Assembly (NCBI GenBank): GCA_049297395.1
Contig: JBAQUG010000221.1
Location: 1-64,000, forward strand
Direction of reading: 5' to 3'
DNA: 64,000 bases
From: GWF2-50-93 sp049297395
GTDB lineage: Bacteria; Verrucomicrobiota; Lentisphaeria; Victivallales; GWF2-50-93
The notes under the pieces are model-generated. The model made no database searches and was not told where the DNA came from. It saw only the letters and a list, made by a program, of their open reading frames with translations. The position numbers and the translations under genes are program-made. This document shows, one piece after another, positions 34,871-43,644 of the stretch. How positions within the stretch are numbered: position 1 is the first letter of the stretch; the number at the start of each line of letters is the position of its first letter.

Positions 34871-36526
34871 ATGAAAAAAATAAGAAGGACAGAATATAGG
34901 AAGAAGGTGCTGGGCTGCTGGCTCGGCAAGGCGGCAGGAGGAACATTGGGAATGCCCCACGAGGGCAAGGACGGGCCGCTGGATCTTGAATATTACAGCC
35001 CGGTTCCGACGACGATGCTTCCGAACGACGATCTGGATCTCCAGGTGCTATGGGCGTGTGTCATGGACAAAATGAAGGAGCCGAAGGTCGACAAGGACAT
35101 AATGGGAGAAGCATGGCTTAAACATGTTGAATTCCCCTGGGATGAATATGGTGTGTGCATACGCAACCTGAAAAATGGAATCAGGCCACCCTTTTCCGGA
35201 ATCTGCGACAACTGGTTCTACAATGGAATGGGAGCGGCGATAAGAAGCGAAATATGGGCCTGTCTCGCCCCTGGCAATCCTTCACGGGCCGCCTATTACG
35301 CATACGAAGATGCCTGCACCGATCATTCCGGCGACGGGATATGGGCGGAGATATTCTTTTCGGTGATGGAATCCCTCTGTTTCCGGGAAAGAGATCTTGA
35401 ACTGATAATCGTCAAATCCGCATCATATCTTCCGCTGGATTCCAAAGTCAGGAATGTCGCCATAGACACGTTGGAATGGTGGAATCTATTAGGAGACTGG
35501 CTAAAAGTCAGGTCAATGATCCTTGACAAATACGGGCATCATAATTTCACAGACACCATTCAGAATATAGGATTCACAATACTCGGGCTCCTTGCCGGCG
35601 GCGGTGATTTCGGAAAAACCGTCTGTGTAGCTGTAAACTGCGGGAAAGACACCGACTGCACCGGAGCGACAGCGGGCGCAGTCTTTGGCATCCTGTATCC
35701 GGACCGGATAGGGGAGAAGTGGCTCAAACCGATCGGCAGGAATCTTGTGCTCAACAAGCAGATTACCGGCATCATACATCCACCCACGCTGGACGGATTC
35801 ACGGATTTGATCCTCGATCTCGGAAAAAAACTTGATTCCCCAAAACAATCCAAATATGGCGCCGAACCTCCTCTTGTGAACGCCAGGATATGCTATGTCG
35901 ACGCCGGAAGAACTCCCTGCTGCCTGGAAAACTGCACGAAAGAGATTCTTGACAGCATTTCGAGCGAAATGAAGACCGTCGTCTTTCCCGGCAATTATGC
36001 CTATGTCCCGAAAGAGGTGCATAAAGGAAGGATGATCGCGGTAAGATACGGAATCAGCGCTGAAACGAAATTCAAGGCGAGAATAATGTTGAGCACGGGT
36101 TTGGATGGGGCTCTTTTCCTTGATGCGAAGTGTCTCTTTGGAGGGGACGGATGGATGATCCCGTCTTTCCACAGGGCTGGAGACGGACACTTCAAGGATG
36201 TCGAACTTAAAGCCGGAAGCCATGAGATAGTGGCGTTGATGAGGACAAAAGCCCCTGTGGACGCCAGTTGGATTTTCGGTGTCGGGGATGCACGAACCTG
36301 CATGTGGATGAACTTGTTTTCTGTCGATGGTATGAATATAGCATTCTCTGAATCCCGTTCTTCAGAGGTAATTGTAAAACTCCAATTTCCGGTCGGACCT
36401 GCCTTCGCCCAAGGGCTACGGCAAGGAGCGCAAGTCCGACCCACCGCGCCCGAAGCGGGCGTAAAAATGGAGGGACGCGCTTGCCGCGTCCGGAGTTGTG
36501 CAATTACCTCTGAAGTAAGTGACTGA
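34871..36526 (+). CDS. ADP-ribosylglycohydrolase-family protein with C-terminal extension
   Basis: A 551-residue protein. Residues 1-315 are the ADP-ribosylglycohydrolase fold: start GCWLGKAAGGTLGMP, metal-site PNDDLDLQ (about 55), SGDGIWAE (about 155) and NCGKDTDCTGATAGA (about 256). The family removes ADP-ribose from proteins or small molecules with Mg; many environmental members have unknown substrates. Residues 340-500 form a beta-rich extra domain. The last 50 codons are encoded by an inserted-looking hairpin element, so the original C-terminus may have been shorter. Preceded by a GGC-repeat promoter. Confidence 0.82.
   Translation: MKKIRRTEYRKKVLGCWLGKAAGGTLGMPHEGKDGPLDLEYYSPVPTTMLPNDDLDLQVLWACVMDKMKEPKVDKDIMGEAWLKHVEFPWDEYGVCIRNLKNGIRPPFSGICDNWFYNGMGAAIRSEIWACLAPGNPSRAAYYAYEDACTDHSGDGIWAEIFFSVMESLCFRERDLELIIVKSASYLPLDSKVRNVAIDTLEWWNLLGDWLKVRSMILDKYGHHNFTDTIQNIGFTILGLLAGGGDFGKTVCVAVNCGKDTDCTGATAGAVFGILYPDRIGEKWLKPIGRNLVLNKQITGIIHPPTLDGFTDLILDLGKKLDSPKQSKYGAEPPLVNARICYVDAGRTPCCLENCTKEILDSISSEMKTVVFPGNYAYVPKEVHKGRMIAVRYGISAETKFKARIMLSTGLDGALFLDAKCLFGGDGWMIPSFHRAGDGHFKDVELKAGSHEIVALMRTKAPVDASWIFGVGDARTCMWMNLFSVDGMNIAFSESRSSEVIVKLQFPVGPAFAQGLRQGAQVRPTAPEAGVKMEGRACRVRSCAITSEVSD
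36360..36515. repeat. Branched hairpin element inside the 3' end of a gene
   Basis: A 24-bp outer stem (36360-36383 against 36492-36515, 22 of 24 paired, starting CTTCAGAGGTAATTG) encloses GGTCGGAC/GTCCGACC (36391-36441), CGCCCG/CGGGCG and GGACGCG/CGCGTCC (loop CTTGC). The sequence is GC-rich, unlike the gene around it, and supplies the last 50 codons of the glycohydrolase. Confidence 0.7.
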
Positions 36527-36533
36527 TGATTTT

Positions 36534-36596
36534 GGCAACAAAATGCTAATAACTGGCAGTTTTGTGAAGGATATTGTATTCGTGGACGAATACAAT
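36534..36596 (+). promoter_or_regulatory. GGC-repeat promoter, copy 3
   Basis: GGCAACAAAATG (36534), GGCAGTTTTGTG (36555), -10 TACAAT at 36591; identical spacing to the other copies. The -10 overlaps a perfect palindrome, arm ATATTGTATTCG (36571-36582). Confidence 0.65.
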
Positions 36597-36613
36597 ATGC
36601 CATGATAAGAGAT

Positions 36614-36654
36614 GTAAATATTCACTGAACCCCGTCCTTCTAGTGAATATTTAC
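36614..36654. repeat. Class A palindrome in the leader of the small coiled-coil gene
   Basis: Outer arms GTAAATATTCACT and AGTGAATATTTAC with a diverged 15-base centre, followed by TTTTT. It sits between the promoter and the ribosome-binding site, where it could attenuate transcription. Confidence 0.6.
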
Positions 36655-36675
36655 TTTTTCACAAAGGAAAAATAA

Positions 36676-36957
36676 TTGACGCAGGGACTGAAAAATCTGA
36701 GCAGGAAAATTGACGCCATATATGACATGCTCTGCAATTCCGGTTCAACCGGCACCGCTGCGCAGAGGGGAATTCCAGGTGGCGGCCGGGAGGCCGGACT
36801 TGAAAGGGCGATCGAAAAGGCGGTAGAGGTCCGGGAGGCCGAGCTTGAGAGGGCGATCGGAAAGGCGGTAGAGGACTTGGAAAGGACAAAGAGCAGTTTC
36901 AAGTCGAAGCAGATAATGGAGATAAAGAAGGAACTATCGAGGGCAATCGGGAGGTAA
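36676..36957 (+). CDS. Small charged coiled-coil protein, unknown function
   Basis: A 93-residue protein starting at TTG 36676 with an AAAGGAAAAA site seven bases upstream. Residues 45-80 are two near-identical units of the pattern LERAIxKAVE, giving a highly charged helical repeat. No cysteine, signal peptide or known motif. I accept it as real because a GGC-repeat promoter precedes it and its stop lies at the start of a class A palindrome. The Gly/Ala/Glu-rich composition means a chance frame cannot be fully excluded. Confidence 0.55.
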   Translation: MTQGLKNLSRKIDAIYDMLCNSGSTGTAAQRGIPGGGREAGLERAIEKAVEVREAELERAIGKAVEDLERTKSSFKSKQIMEIKKELSRAIGR

Positions 36958-36994
36958 ATATTCACTGAACGAACATAGTTCAGTGAATATTTAC
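36954..36994. repeat. Class A palindrome, complete copy
   Basis: GTAAATATTCACTGAAC, loop GAACATA, perfect complement. Contains the stop codon of the small coiled-coil gene. Confidence 0.75.
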
Positions 36995-37094
36995 AAGGGA
37001 AGAACCTTTCCTTAAAAGGTTTTCACCTCCCCGCATTCAGAGTTATGAAATCAGCTCAGTTTACTTAATTCGAACATTCAGGGGCGATTCGCGG

Positions 37095-37181
37095 GTCCGC
37101 CACGGGCGGACAAGTGGAAGGCGCAACGTGGTGGGATGTCTGTGGAAATCACGGACAACTCGTCTTGTTGCGCCTTTTTTG
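37095..37181 (+). ncRNA. Candidate small structured RNA or terminator
   Basis: Hairpin GTCCGCC/GGCGGAC (37095-37111) is followed by a long stem GGCGCAAC (37120-37127) / GTTGCGCC (37167-37174) that encloses GTCTGTG/CACGGAC (one wobble pair), then TTTTTT. This is a convincing intrinsic terminator. Because no coding gene leads into it, it may end a small RNA. No known RNA family is recognised. Confidence 0.4.
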
Positions 37182-37198
37182 TTTTTACGAATAAATTT

Positions 37199-37221
37199 AC
37201 GTATAGGAATTTCAAAGTTTA
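37199..37221. repeat. Inverted pair with 44680-44702
   Basis: A 23-bp sequence starting ACGTATAGGAATTTC occurs here and, inverted and identical, at 44680-44702. With the pair 37480-37499 / 44510-44529 it brackets the large glycosidase and first pseudopilin. Confidence 0.65.
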
Positions 37222-37259
37222 TGAATATCCAGCATTCAGTTTTTGAACTTCATCTTCTG

Positions 37260-37407
37260 CGAATTGTGAAATTCGTACATGGAGTGCGGCAATTCATTGC
37301 CGCCTTTAATGACGGAATTTATTCCGTCCTATCTAAATGCCGCGAAATAAATTTCGCGAAACAAGGCGGTAACAAGTTACCGCACTCCACGGAGCGTTGT
37401 CACGCTC
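37260..37407. repeat. Array of six hairpins, four with 8-bp arms and 2-nt loops
   Basis: CGAATT/AATTCG (37260-37275); GCGGCAAT-TC-ATTGCCGC (37286-37303); GACGGAAT-TT-ATTCCGTC (37311-37328); CGCGAAAT-AA-ATTTCGCG (37341-37358); GCGGTAAC-AA-GTTACCGC (37366-37383); GAGCGT/ACGCTC (37392-37407). An outer stem TGGAGTGCGG (37280) / CCGCACTCCA (37380) can close the middle four into a cloverleaf. A chance ORF across it was rejected. Confidence 0.75.
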
Positions 37408-37479
37408 GTAAATCAAAAATCCACTCCACTGCATGTTCAGATTATTTTCCCTTCGTCATTCGACTGTTCGATATTCAGA

Positions 37480-37499
37480 GTTGCGGCTCTTTGGCCGCC
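37480..37499. repeat. Inverted pair with 44510-44529
   Basis: GTTGCGGCTCTTTGGCCGCC, identical to the reverse complement of 44510-44529. Confidence 0.65.
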
Positions 37500-37680
37500 C
37501 AATTGATACAAACACAATGGAAAGTCAGCTGCGGAATTCTAAAAAAATGGAGTCTTGCAATTGGCTCCTAAAGTAAAGGAGGGCAGTATTTAACTGAAGT
37601 CTGTGTTGGAGTGCCACAACCCCGCCGGGACGGCATCAGAAACAAAGTCTTAAAAAAGTATCCATGGAAAGGAAAGATGT

Positions 37681-40600
37681 ATGAGTAAGCAATTGCTGAC
37701 AGCACTTCTAATTAAATTGTATTTTAAGCCCACAGGCAATCCGCCGCGGCGGACTGTGTTACATTTACCATTACTGGCATCACTTCTCCTCAGCGTGGCT
37801 TTCACCTGCGCCAGCGTCGGGGCGACAACTATAAATTGCGATGTAAGCGCTGAAGTACATCCGGTGAGCCCTTATATCTATGGCTCAAATCTGACGAGCG
37901 GCGATCCTCAATGGAACAAGGATGTTTTATCATCGCAGGATATGGCCAACGCCAAGATGATGAGGTATTATCCAAAAGCACATTGGACAGATCCATCCCT
38001 GCAGAACATAGACTATTTCCTCAAATTCTGCGAACAGATTGGCACTGCTCCAAGTCTTGTCCCGACTCTTACTACGGATACGGCAAAGGAGGCGGCGGCA
38101 TGGGTTGCATATTGCAATGGCAATCCGGCGAATACACAAGTGATTGGCGTGGATGAAAACGGCTATGACTGGCAGACGGTGGGATATTGGGCTGGCAAAA
38201 GGGCAAATGGCGGATTGGATGGATCATGCGGACATCCCGCGCCGTACAATGTATTATATTGGGAAATGGGGAATGAATTATATGCAAACTCCCAGATTGG
38301 CGGAGCGGCCGGTTATGTCGCGCGGGTAAATAGTTATTCAGCCGCAATGAAGGCGGTTGATCCGAACATAAAGATTGGAGCGGGTCTGGTAGATGCAACG
38401 ACTTGTTGGAAAACAGGCGGGTATGATCAATGGAATAAGACGGTTCTAACCGACTCAAAGGATTATATTGATTTTGCCATGATAAGACCTTACGGCTATA
38501 AAATGATCTATGCGGATGGCAGCACGCATATGATGGCGCAAATGATATATCCATATTTTTGGGCTGAAAAATATGCTTCCGTCGAGTATATCCGCAACCT
38601 GATCACACAATATGCGCCAGGGAAAAGCATATCAATAAGCGCGACCGAGTATGGACTTGACTGTGCAGCAACTGTGCTGCCATATCTCTACAGCGGGATT
38701 GGCGTAGCTGAAATGGCTGGTGTTTCCGCAAAGCATGGCATGCATGCGAGTCTTTTATGGAAAATGTTCGACCCGGTATATGGTGCCAAGGATAGCCCGG
38801 CGAAAGACGCGGTCAGAAACCCGGCCTATCACGCCCTCGACCTGGTGGGGAACCATTCTGGTTCCACGTATATCCAGACAACCGTTGCTGATTCGCCAAT
38901 TTTCCATCTCAATCCGGTGATTGCTTCCTGGAACTGGGGTGGAAATGTCGGAAATGTATTTGCGGGAGACTATCCGCTTTTGACAGCGTATGCGACAAAG
39001 TCAACGGACGGGAACACGGTCTATATCCTGGTGATAAACAAAAGCATGACCCATGGCGACATCGCCTGCGCCCAGGACATATCCGCCAATATAGCACTAT
39101 CCGGATTTACACCAGGCCAGAATTCCACTGCATGGACGCTAAACGGATCTGACATCATCTCTGACAATAAAAGACAGGAGAACGTATGCATTAAAAAGAG
39201 AGTCTTTGCAACCACGGGATCCACTTTTTCATACACATTCCCCGCGCATTCAGCCACGGTACTGGAGATAAGAAGCTCTGCCTCTTCCATGCCCATAGCT
39301 GTGGCAAATTCGTCCACGAAAATTTCGAGAGTGGGCAAATCCATATCTTTTGACGGATCCGCGTCAATGGCATCATCCGGCGCAACGGTGGCATCGTATG
39401 CCTGGGCTTTCGGCGATGGCGCCACAAGCAGTCAAAAGACGGTCAATTACGCCTATGCTACACCTGGGTTTTATGATGTGGTGCTTACGGTCAGTGATTC
39501 AGAGGGAAAGATCAGCAAGGACACGCTCAGGATTGAGGTGAGGATGCTTGAGAATGCGTCTTTCGAGGATGACGCGGATCACAATACCATAGCGGATGGA
39601 TGGGCAATCACCGGGGTGAGCATGAAGACACTGTCAAGTGACGCCAAAGAAGGAAGCCGTTCGCAGCAATTTCAAACAACCGGGTACGGGAACGGGTTAA
39701 GCCAGGAATGGATAAGCGTCCTGCCGTCCACAACCTACACATTGTCGGCTTGGGTTAAGGTGGTGCAGGGGCAGGTCAGCATGCATGACTATGAAACAAA
39801 CGACAGTTGGCAGGTAATCGGCACAAAAGGCAGCAAGTTTATCGGTCCCTCGGATTGGACATACCATTCCATCACATTTACAACCGCTCCCAATGCCACA
39901 AAGGCAAGCGTAAGATTCTTCGGCTGGACAAGCGGCACGACGCTTGCCTATGTCGATGATGTAAGTTTTACGCGATGCAATGTCCAGAATCCATCATTTG
40001 AGATCTGGTCCAATAATATACCGCAGAACTGGCAGGTGCAGACCGGCACGGCAACCCCGTCAAATGATGCAAAAGACGGCGTATATTCCATAAAATATTC
40101 TGCGAACAGGCAGAATTATGCAGGATTGGTCCAGGAATGGATCAAGGTGAAACCATTTACTTCATATGTCCTTTCGGCCTGGGTGAAGGTAGAGCAGGGC
40201 CACCTTGAAATATTGGACGGTGAATGTACAAGCAACTGGGGGAGGTTCATTGGCAGCAGGGCGTATAAAAAAATAGGCGTCTCCGGCTGGACAAGGCACA
40301 TGATACCATTTACAACCGACAAGAACTGCACTTTGCTAAGCGTAAGGCTCTTTGGAGGATTGTCGGAAAGCACGGTTGCGTATATTGATGATGTGAAACT
40401 GGAGGAGGGCATGATTTCAAACTCCTCATTTGAAGTTGATGTGGGAAATGACGGGATTGCAGATGGTTGGCCCGTAATGGGGACTCCGCAGTGCAGCAGG
40501 TCGTCGGATGCCGTGGAAGGTTCGTATTCGCAACTGTTCCAGGCCCAAGGTATTAACGTGGACGGTATAGCCTCGAACGTCTTTGGGGTGCGGCCAAATA

Positions 40601-43299
40601 CGACCTACGAGATGACATTCTACGCAAAGGTGTCAAGCGGCGCGCTGGGTGTCTGGGACGGGGAGACGGGTTCGAGCGGAAACTGGCTGGGCTCGTGCTT
40701 CTACGAAGAGATCGGCGCATCTAATTGGAGCAGGCACTATATAACATTTACAACAAACCCCAAGGCGCAGCATCTCAACCTGCGGTTTACGGGAGCGGCG
40801 GATGGAACCGTTGCCCTGATAGACAATGTGACCATTGAAATGACCGGAGCTATTTCGTTGATTGCGCATGCCGGAGACGACCAAACGGTAAGCCGGGATC
40901 AGCCGGTCGCATTTGATGCCTCGCATTCATACAGCAGCAACACGATTACGTCCTATGCCTGGGACTTTGGCGATGGAACAAAAGGGACCGGCGTGTCGGC
41001 GAGCCATATTTATACCAATGGAGGAACCTATCCGGTGGCATTATGCGTGACGGATAATCTCGGGCATAAAAGTTTTGATACTGTAAATATAACCGTTGAT
41101 TATCCATTGATTGTCAATGCGGGCGCAGATAAGACAGTCCATGTGAGCGATATTGTGACATTCGATGGATCCGGCACAACGGATTCGGGCGGCAACATCG
41201 TTTCTTATGCCTGGGATTTTGCTGATGGAACACAGGGCAGTGGCGCAAAACCAACGCATGCGTATGCCGGCCCAGGGAAATATACGGCAAAACTCACTGT
41301 GACAGATGACAATGGGCATAGCGGGTTCGACACCGTAATAGTTACTGTCCAGGCTTATGCGTTCGTCGCAAATGCCGGGGTCGACCAGACGGCCAAGGTC
41401 GGTACCAGCATGACCCTAGACGGATCGAAATCCTACGACGGTGTCCCTGGACATACCATTGCTTCATACACATGGGATTTTGGAGATGGAACTCCGGACG
41501 GGAGTGGTTCCATAGTTACACACACCTATAATTCAGTTGGAACATATACAGCAAAACTGACCGTCGTGAATTCGGTTGGAGCGACGGCAACCGATACCGC
41601 CAGCATCAAAGTGAGGGCTCTTACTGCGGATGCGGGGCCGGATCGAAGTGCTGCGCCGGGGGATATTGTTGCTTTTGACGGGTCCAATTCATTCGGAGGC
41701 ATCGTTTCATATACATGGAACTTTGGAGATGGAACGACGGCAACCGGAGTGAAACCAACCCACTCCTATGCGAGTCCGAAAACATACACGGTCACCCTGA
41801 CAGTCCAGGATGCCGGGGGCGGCATTGCTACAGACACATTGAGCATGCTGGTGAATCCGGTCAGAAACTATTCCTTTGAAATTGATGCCGACAATAACAA
41901 CATAGCTGACAACTGGGCAATCACCGGGGCGAGCATGAAGACACTGTCAAGTGATGCCAAGGAAGGAAGCCGTTCGCAGCAATTTCAAACAACCGGGTAC
42001 GGGAACGGGTTAAGGCAGGAATGGATAATCGTCCAGCCATCCACAACCTACACATTATCGGCATGGGTCAAGGTGACGCAGGGGCAGCTGTGCATGCATG
42101 ATTATGAAACAAATAATAGTTGGCAGGCAATCGGCACAAAAGGGAGCAAGCTTATTGGTTCCTCGGATTGGACATATCATACCATTACATTTACAACAGC
42201 TCCCAATGCCACCAAGGTCAGCGTGCGATTCTTCGGCTGGATAAACGGCACAACGGCTGCCTATGTGGACAGCGTAAAACTTGAATTTCTGTCAGGTGCC
42301 GGAAACTCGCCGGCACAGGTGAAATCTGCGGCAGCCAGCATCACCGCCAACCGCGCGCCTACGGCCAGCACACAAAGCATGGCGGCCAACGGCGCACCGT
42401 TCGTCACGGTAACCGCAAGCACCTACGAGATAGACCTGTCACAGGCGAAGCAGGTCACGGTGACCGCGACGGCTATAGGTATGGACAAAAAGCCTCTGGC
42501 ATACTCCTGGAGCAAGGTCTCCGGACCGGGCTCCGCGAAGTTCGCAGTCCCAAATGCAAAGTCCAGCGAGGTCTCCTTCCTTACATCGGGCACATATGTG
42601 CTGAAGGTGAAGGTGAGCGACGGGAAGCTTTCGTCCTCGGGACTTGTCGAAATCAAGGTCGGCGATGAAGGCCTTGTCGCATGGTACGACTTCGAGAATA
42701 TCGGGAGTTCCACGGTTCCGGACGTGTCCGGCAACGCGCTTAACGGAACAATCAGCGGCGGAGTCATTCCGAACGCCGCGGGAGTCAGGGGCGGAAAGGC
42801 GCTCGAATTCAACGGCATGTCCGGAATGGTCACGGTCGCCGACAACGCGGCGCTCGACCTGACGACGGAGATGACGCTCGAAGCGTGGGTCTGCCCCGCC
42901 GGGCAGATGGACTTGGGAAGCACCGTGCTTGTGAAAGATGACGGCGCAGACAGCTCCGTGTACTGCCTGTACGCGAACGAGGACTCGAAACTTCCTGTCA
43001 TCGGCGCACGGACTGACAGCGAATACCAGGTGGCGACGGGGACTGTGCAGCTGATGGCAAACCGGTGGACGCATCTGGCGGGAACCTATGACGGCCAGAA
43101 CATACGGCTCTACGTCGACGGCGAGCTTGTGGCGACGGAGGCGCAGTCCGGTTCCATTCCGGTCTCAGGCGGACCACTCCGCATTGGCGGCAATGCCCTC
43201 CTTGGAGAGTACTTCGGCGGGCTGATGGACGAGGTGCGTGTCTACAGCCGCGTGCTTTCCGCAGAGGAGATCGCGGATGTTGCGGATCAGGCGAACTGA
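37681..43299 (+). CDS. Giant secreted modular glycoside hydrolase (clan GH-A, PKD, CBM and LamG domains)
   Basis: A 1872-residue protein with a signal peptide (LPLLASLLLSVAFTCASVGA). Residues 47-520 are a GH-A catalytic domain: acid/base E199 in WEMGNEL and probable nucleophile E323 in SATEYGL, similar to arabinofuranosidase/xylosidase families (GH39, GH51). Then PKD (about 540-620), CBM4/9-like modules (about 622, 769, 913), PKD repeats (about 1061, 1144, 1229, 1313), another CBM (1393-1536), an Ig-like segment and a C-terminal LamG domain (1663-1872). CBM 1 and CBM 4 are nearly identical at DNA level, a recent internal duplication. Likely degrades a plant or algal polysaccharide outside the cell. 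No anchor is seen. Confidence 0.85.
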   Translation: MSKQLLTALLIKLYFKPTGNPPRRTVLHLPLLASLLLSVAFTCASVGATTINCDVSAEVHPVSPYIYGSNLTSGDPQWNKDVLSSQDMANAKMMRYYPKAHWTDPSLQNIDYFLKFCEQIGTAPSLVPTLTTDTAKEAAAWVAYCNGNPANTQVIGVDENGYDWQTVGYWAGKRANGGLDGSCGHPAPYNVLYWEMGNELYANSQIGGAAGYVARVNSYSAAMKAVDPNIKIGAGLVDATTCWKTGGYDQWNKTVLTDSKDYIDFAMIRPYGYKMIYADGSTHMMAQMIYPYFWAEKYASVEYIRNLITQYAPGKSISISATEYGLDCAATVLPYLYSGIGVAEMAGVSAKHGMHASLLWKMFDPVYGAKDSPAKDAVRNPAYHALDLVGNHSGSTYIQTTVADSPIFHLNPVIASWNWGGNVGNVFAGDYPLLTAYATKSTDGNTVYILVINKSMTHGDIACAQDISANIALSGFTPGQNSTAWTLNGSDIISDNKRQENVCIKKRVFATTGSTFSYTFPAHSATVLEIRSSASSMPIAVANSSTKISRVGKSISFDGSASMASSGATVASYAWAFGDGATSSQKTVNYAYATPGFYDVVLTVSDSEGKISKDTLRIEVRMLENASFEDDADHNTIADGWAITGVSMKTLSSDAKEGSRSQQFQTTGYGNGLSQEWISVLPSTTYTLSAWVKVVQGQVSMHDYETNDSWQVIGTKGSKFIGPSDWTYHSITFTTAPNATKASVRFFGWTSGTTLAYVDDVSFTRCNVQNPSFEIWSNNIPQNWQVQTGTATPSNDAKDGVYSIKYSANRQNYAGLVQEWIKVKPFTSYVLSAWVKVEQGHLEILDGECTSNWGRFIGSRAYKKIGVSGWTRHMIPFTTDKNCTLLSVRLFGGLSESTVAYIDDVKLEEGMISNSSFEVDVGNDGIADGWPVMGTPQCSRSSDAVEGSYSQLFQAQGINVDGIASNVFGVRPNTTYEMTFYAKVSSGALGVWDGETGSSGNWLGSCFYEEIGASNWSRHYITFTTNPKAQHLNLRFTGAADGTVALIDNVTIEMTGAISLIAHAGDDQTVSRDQPVAFDASHSYSSNTITSYAWDFGDGTKGTGVSASHIYTNGGTYPVALCVTDNLGHKSFDTVNITVDYPLIVNAGADKTVHVSDIVTFDGSGTTDSGGNIVSYAWDFADGTQGSGAKPTHAYAGPGKYTAKLTVTDDNGHSGFDTVIVTVQAYAFVANAGVDQTAKVGTSMTLDGSKSYDGVPGHTIASYTWDFGDGTPDGSGSIVTHTYNSVGTYTAKLTVVNSVGATATDTASIKVRALTADAGPDRSAAPGDIVAFDGSNSFGGIVSYTWNFGDGTTATGVKPTHSYASPKTYTVTLTVQDAGGGIATDTLSMLVNPVRNYSFEIDADNNNIADNWAITGASMKTLSSDAKEGSRSQQFQTTGYGNGLRQEWIIVQPSTTYTLSAWVKVTQGQLCMHDYETNNSWQAIGTKGSKLIGSSDWTYHTITFTTAPNATKVSVRFFGWINGTTAAYVDSVKLEFLSGAGNSPAQVKSAAASITANRAPTASTQSMAANGAPFVTVTASTYEIDLSQAKQVTVTATAIGMDKKPLAYSWSKVSGPGSAKFAVPNAKSSEVSFLTSGTYVLKVKVSDGKLSSSGLVEIKVGDEGLVAWYDFENIGSSTVPDVSGNALNGTISGGVIPNAAGVRGGKALEFNGMSGMVTVADNAALDLTTEMTLEAWVCPAGQMDLGSTVLVKDDGADSSVYCLYANEDSKLPVIGARTDSEYQVATGTVQLMANRWTHLAGTYDGQNIRLYVDGELVATEAQSGSIPVSGGPLRIGGNALLGEYFGGLMDEVRVYSRVLSAEEIADVADQAN

Positions 43300-43370
43300 T
43301 CCTTCCACAGCACCAGTTGCCCTGTGGAGGTAAATATATCGTATAGAAAATTGTATTTTACGTGTCTTGG

Positions 43371-43472
43371 GTAGGGACGGCTCTCCGTAGCCGTCCGTTC
43401 TTAAGCGGCGCGTTACGGAGAACGCGCCCTACCTTAGACGCTTCGCGTCAAATCAAGTCCCGGCAAAGCCGG
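43371..43472. repeat. Branched hairpin element after the giant gene
   Basis: Outer stem GTAGGG (43371) / CCCTAC (43427) encloses GGACGGCT/AGCCGTCC (loop CTCCGT) and GGCGCGTT/AACGCGCC (loop ACGGAG); note that the loops are near reverse complements. GACGC/GCGTC (43437-43449) and CCGGC/GCCGG (43460-43472) follow. Same plan as 47-118. Confidence 0.7.
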
Positions 43473-43483
43473 TTAAGTTCTCA

Positions 43484-43616
43484 CTGAATACGTACCTGTG
43501 GGGCGACTGGTGCTGAGATGCGGAGGGTAAATATTCACTGAACTATGTTCGTTCAGTGAATATTTACATCTTTTTAGTACGGATTAAGTAAACGACATAG
43601 TTTACTGAATACATAC
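43484..43616. repeat. Class A and class B palindromes in tandem
   Basis: A half class B arm (ACTGAATACGTAC, 43484), a complete class A palindrome 43527-43567 with loop TATGTTC (the reverse of the 36954 copy), and class B 43577-43616 (loop GACATA). Together they occupy the spacer just upstream of promoter copy 2. Confidence 0.7.
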
Positions 43617-43644
43617 CGTTCTTCAGTGAGTGCCTGATGATATT

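Noticed and set aside
37128..37571. A 147-codon plus-strand frame
   Set aside because: Runs across the hairpin array and terminator-like structure; no ribosome-binding site and no family resemblance.
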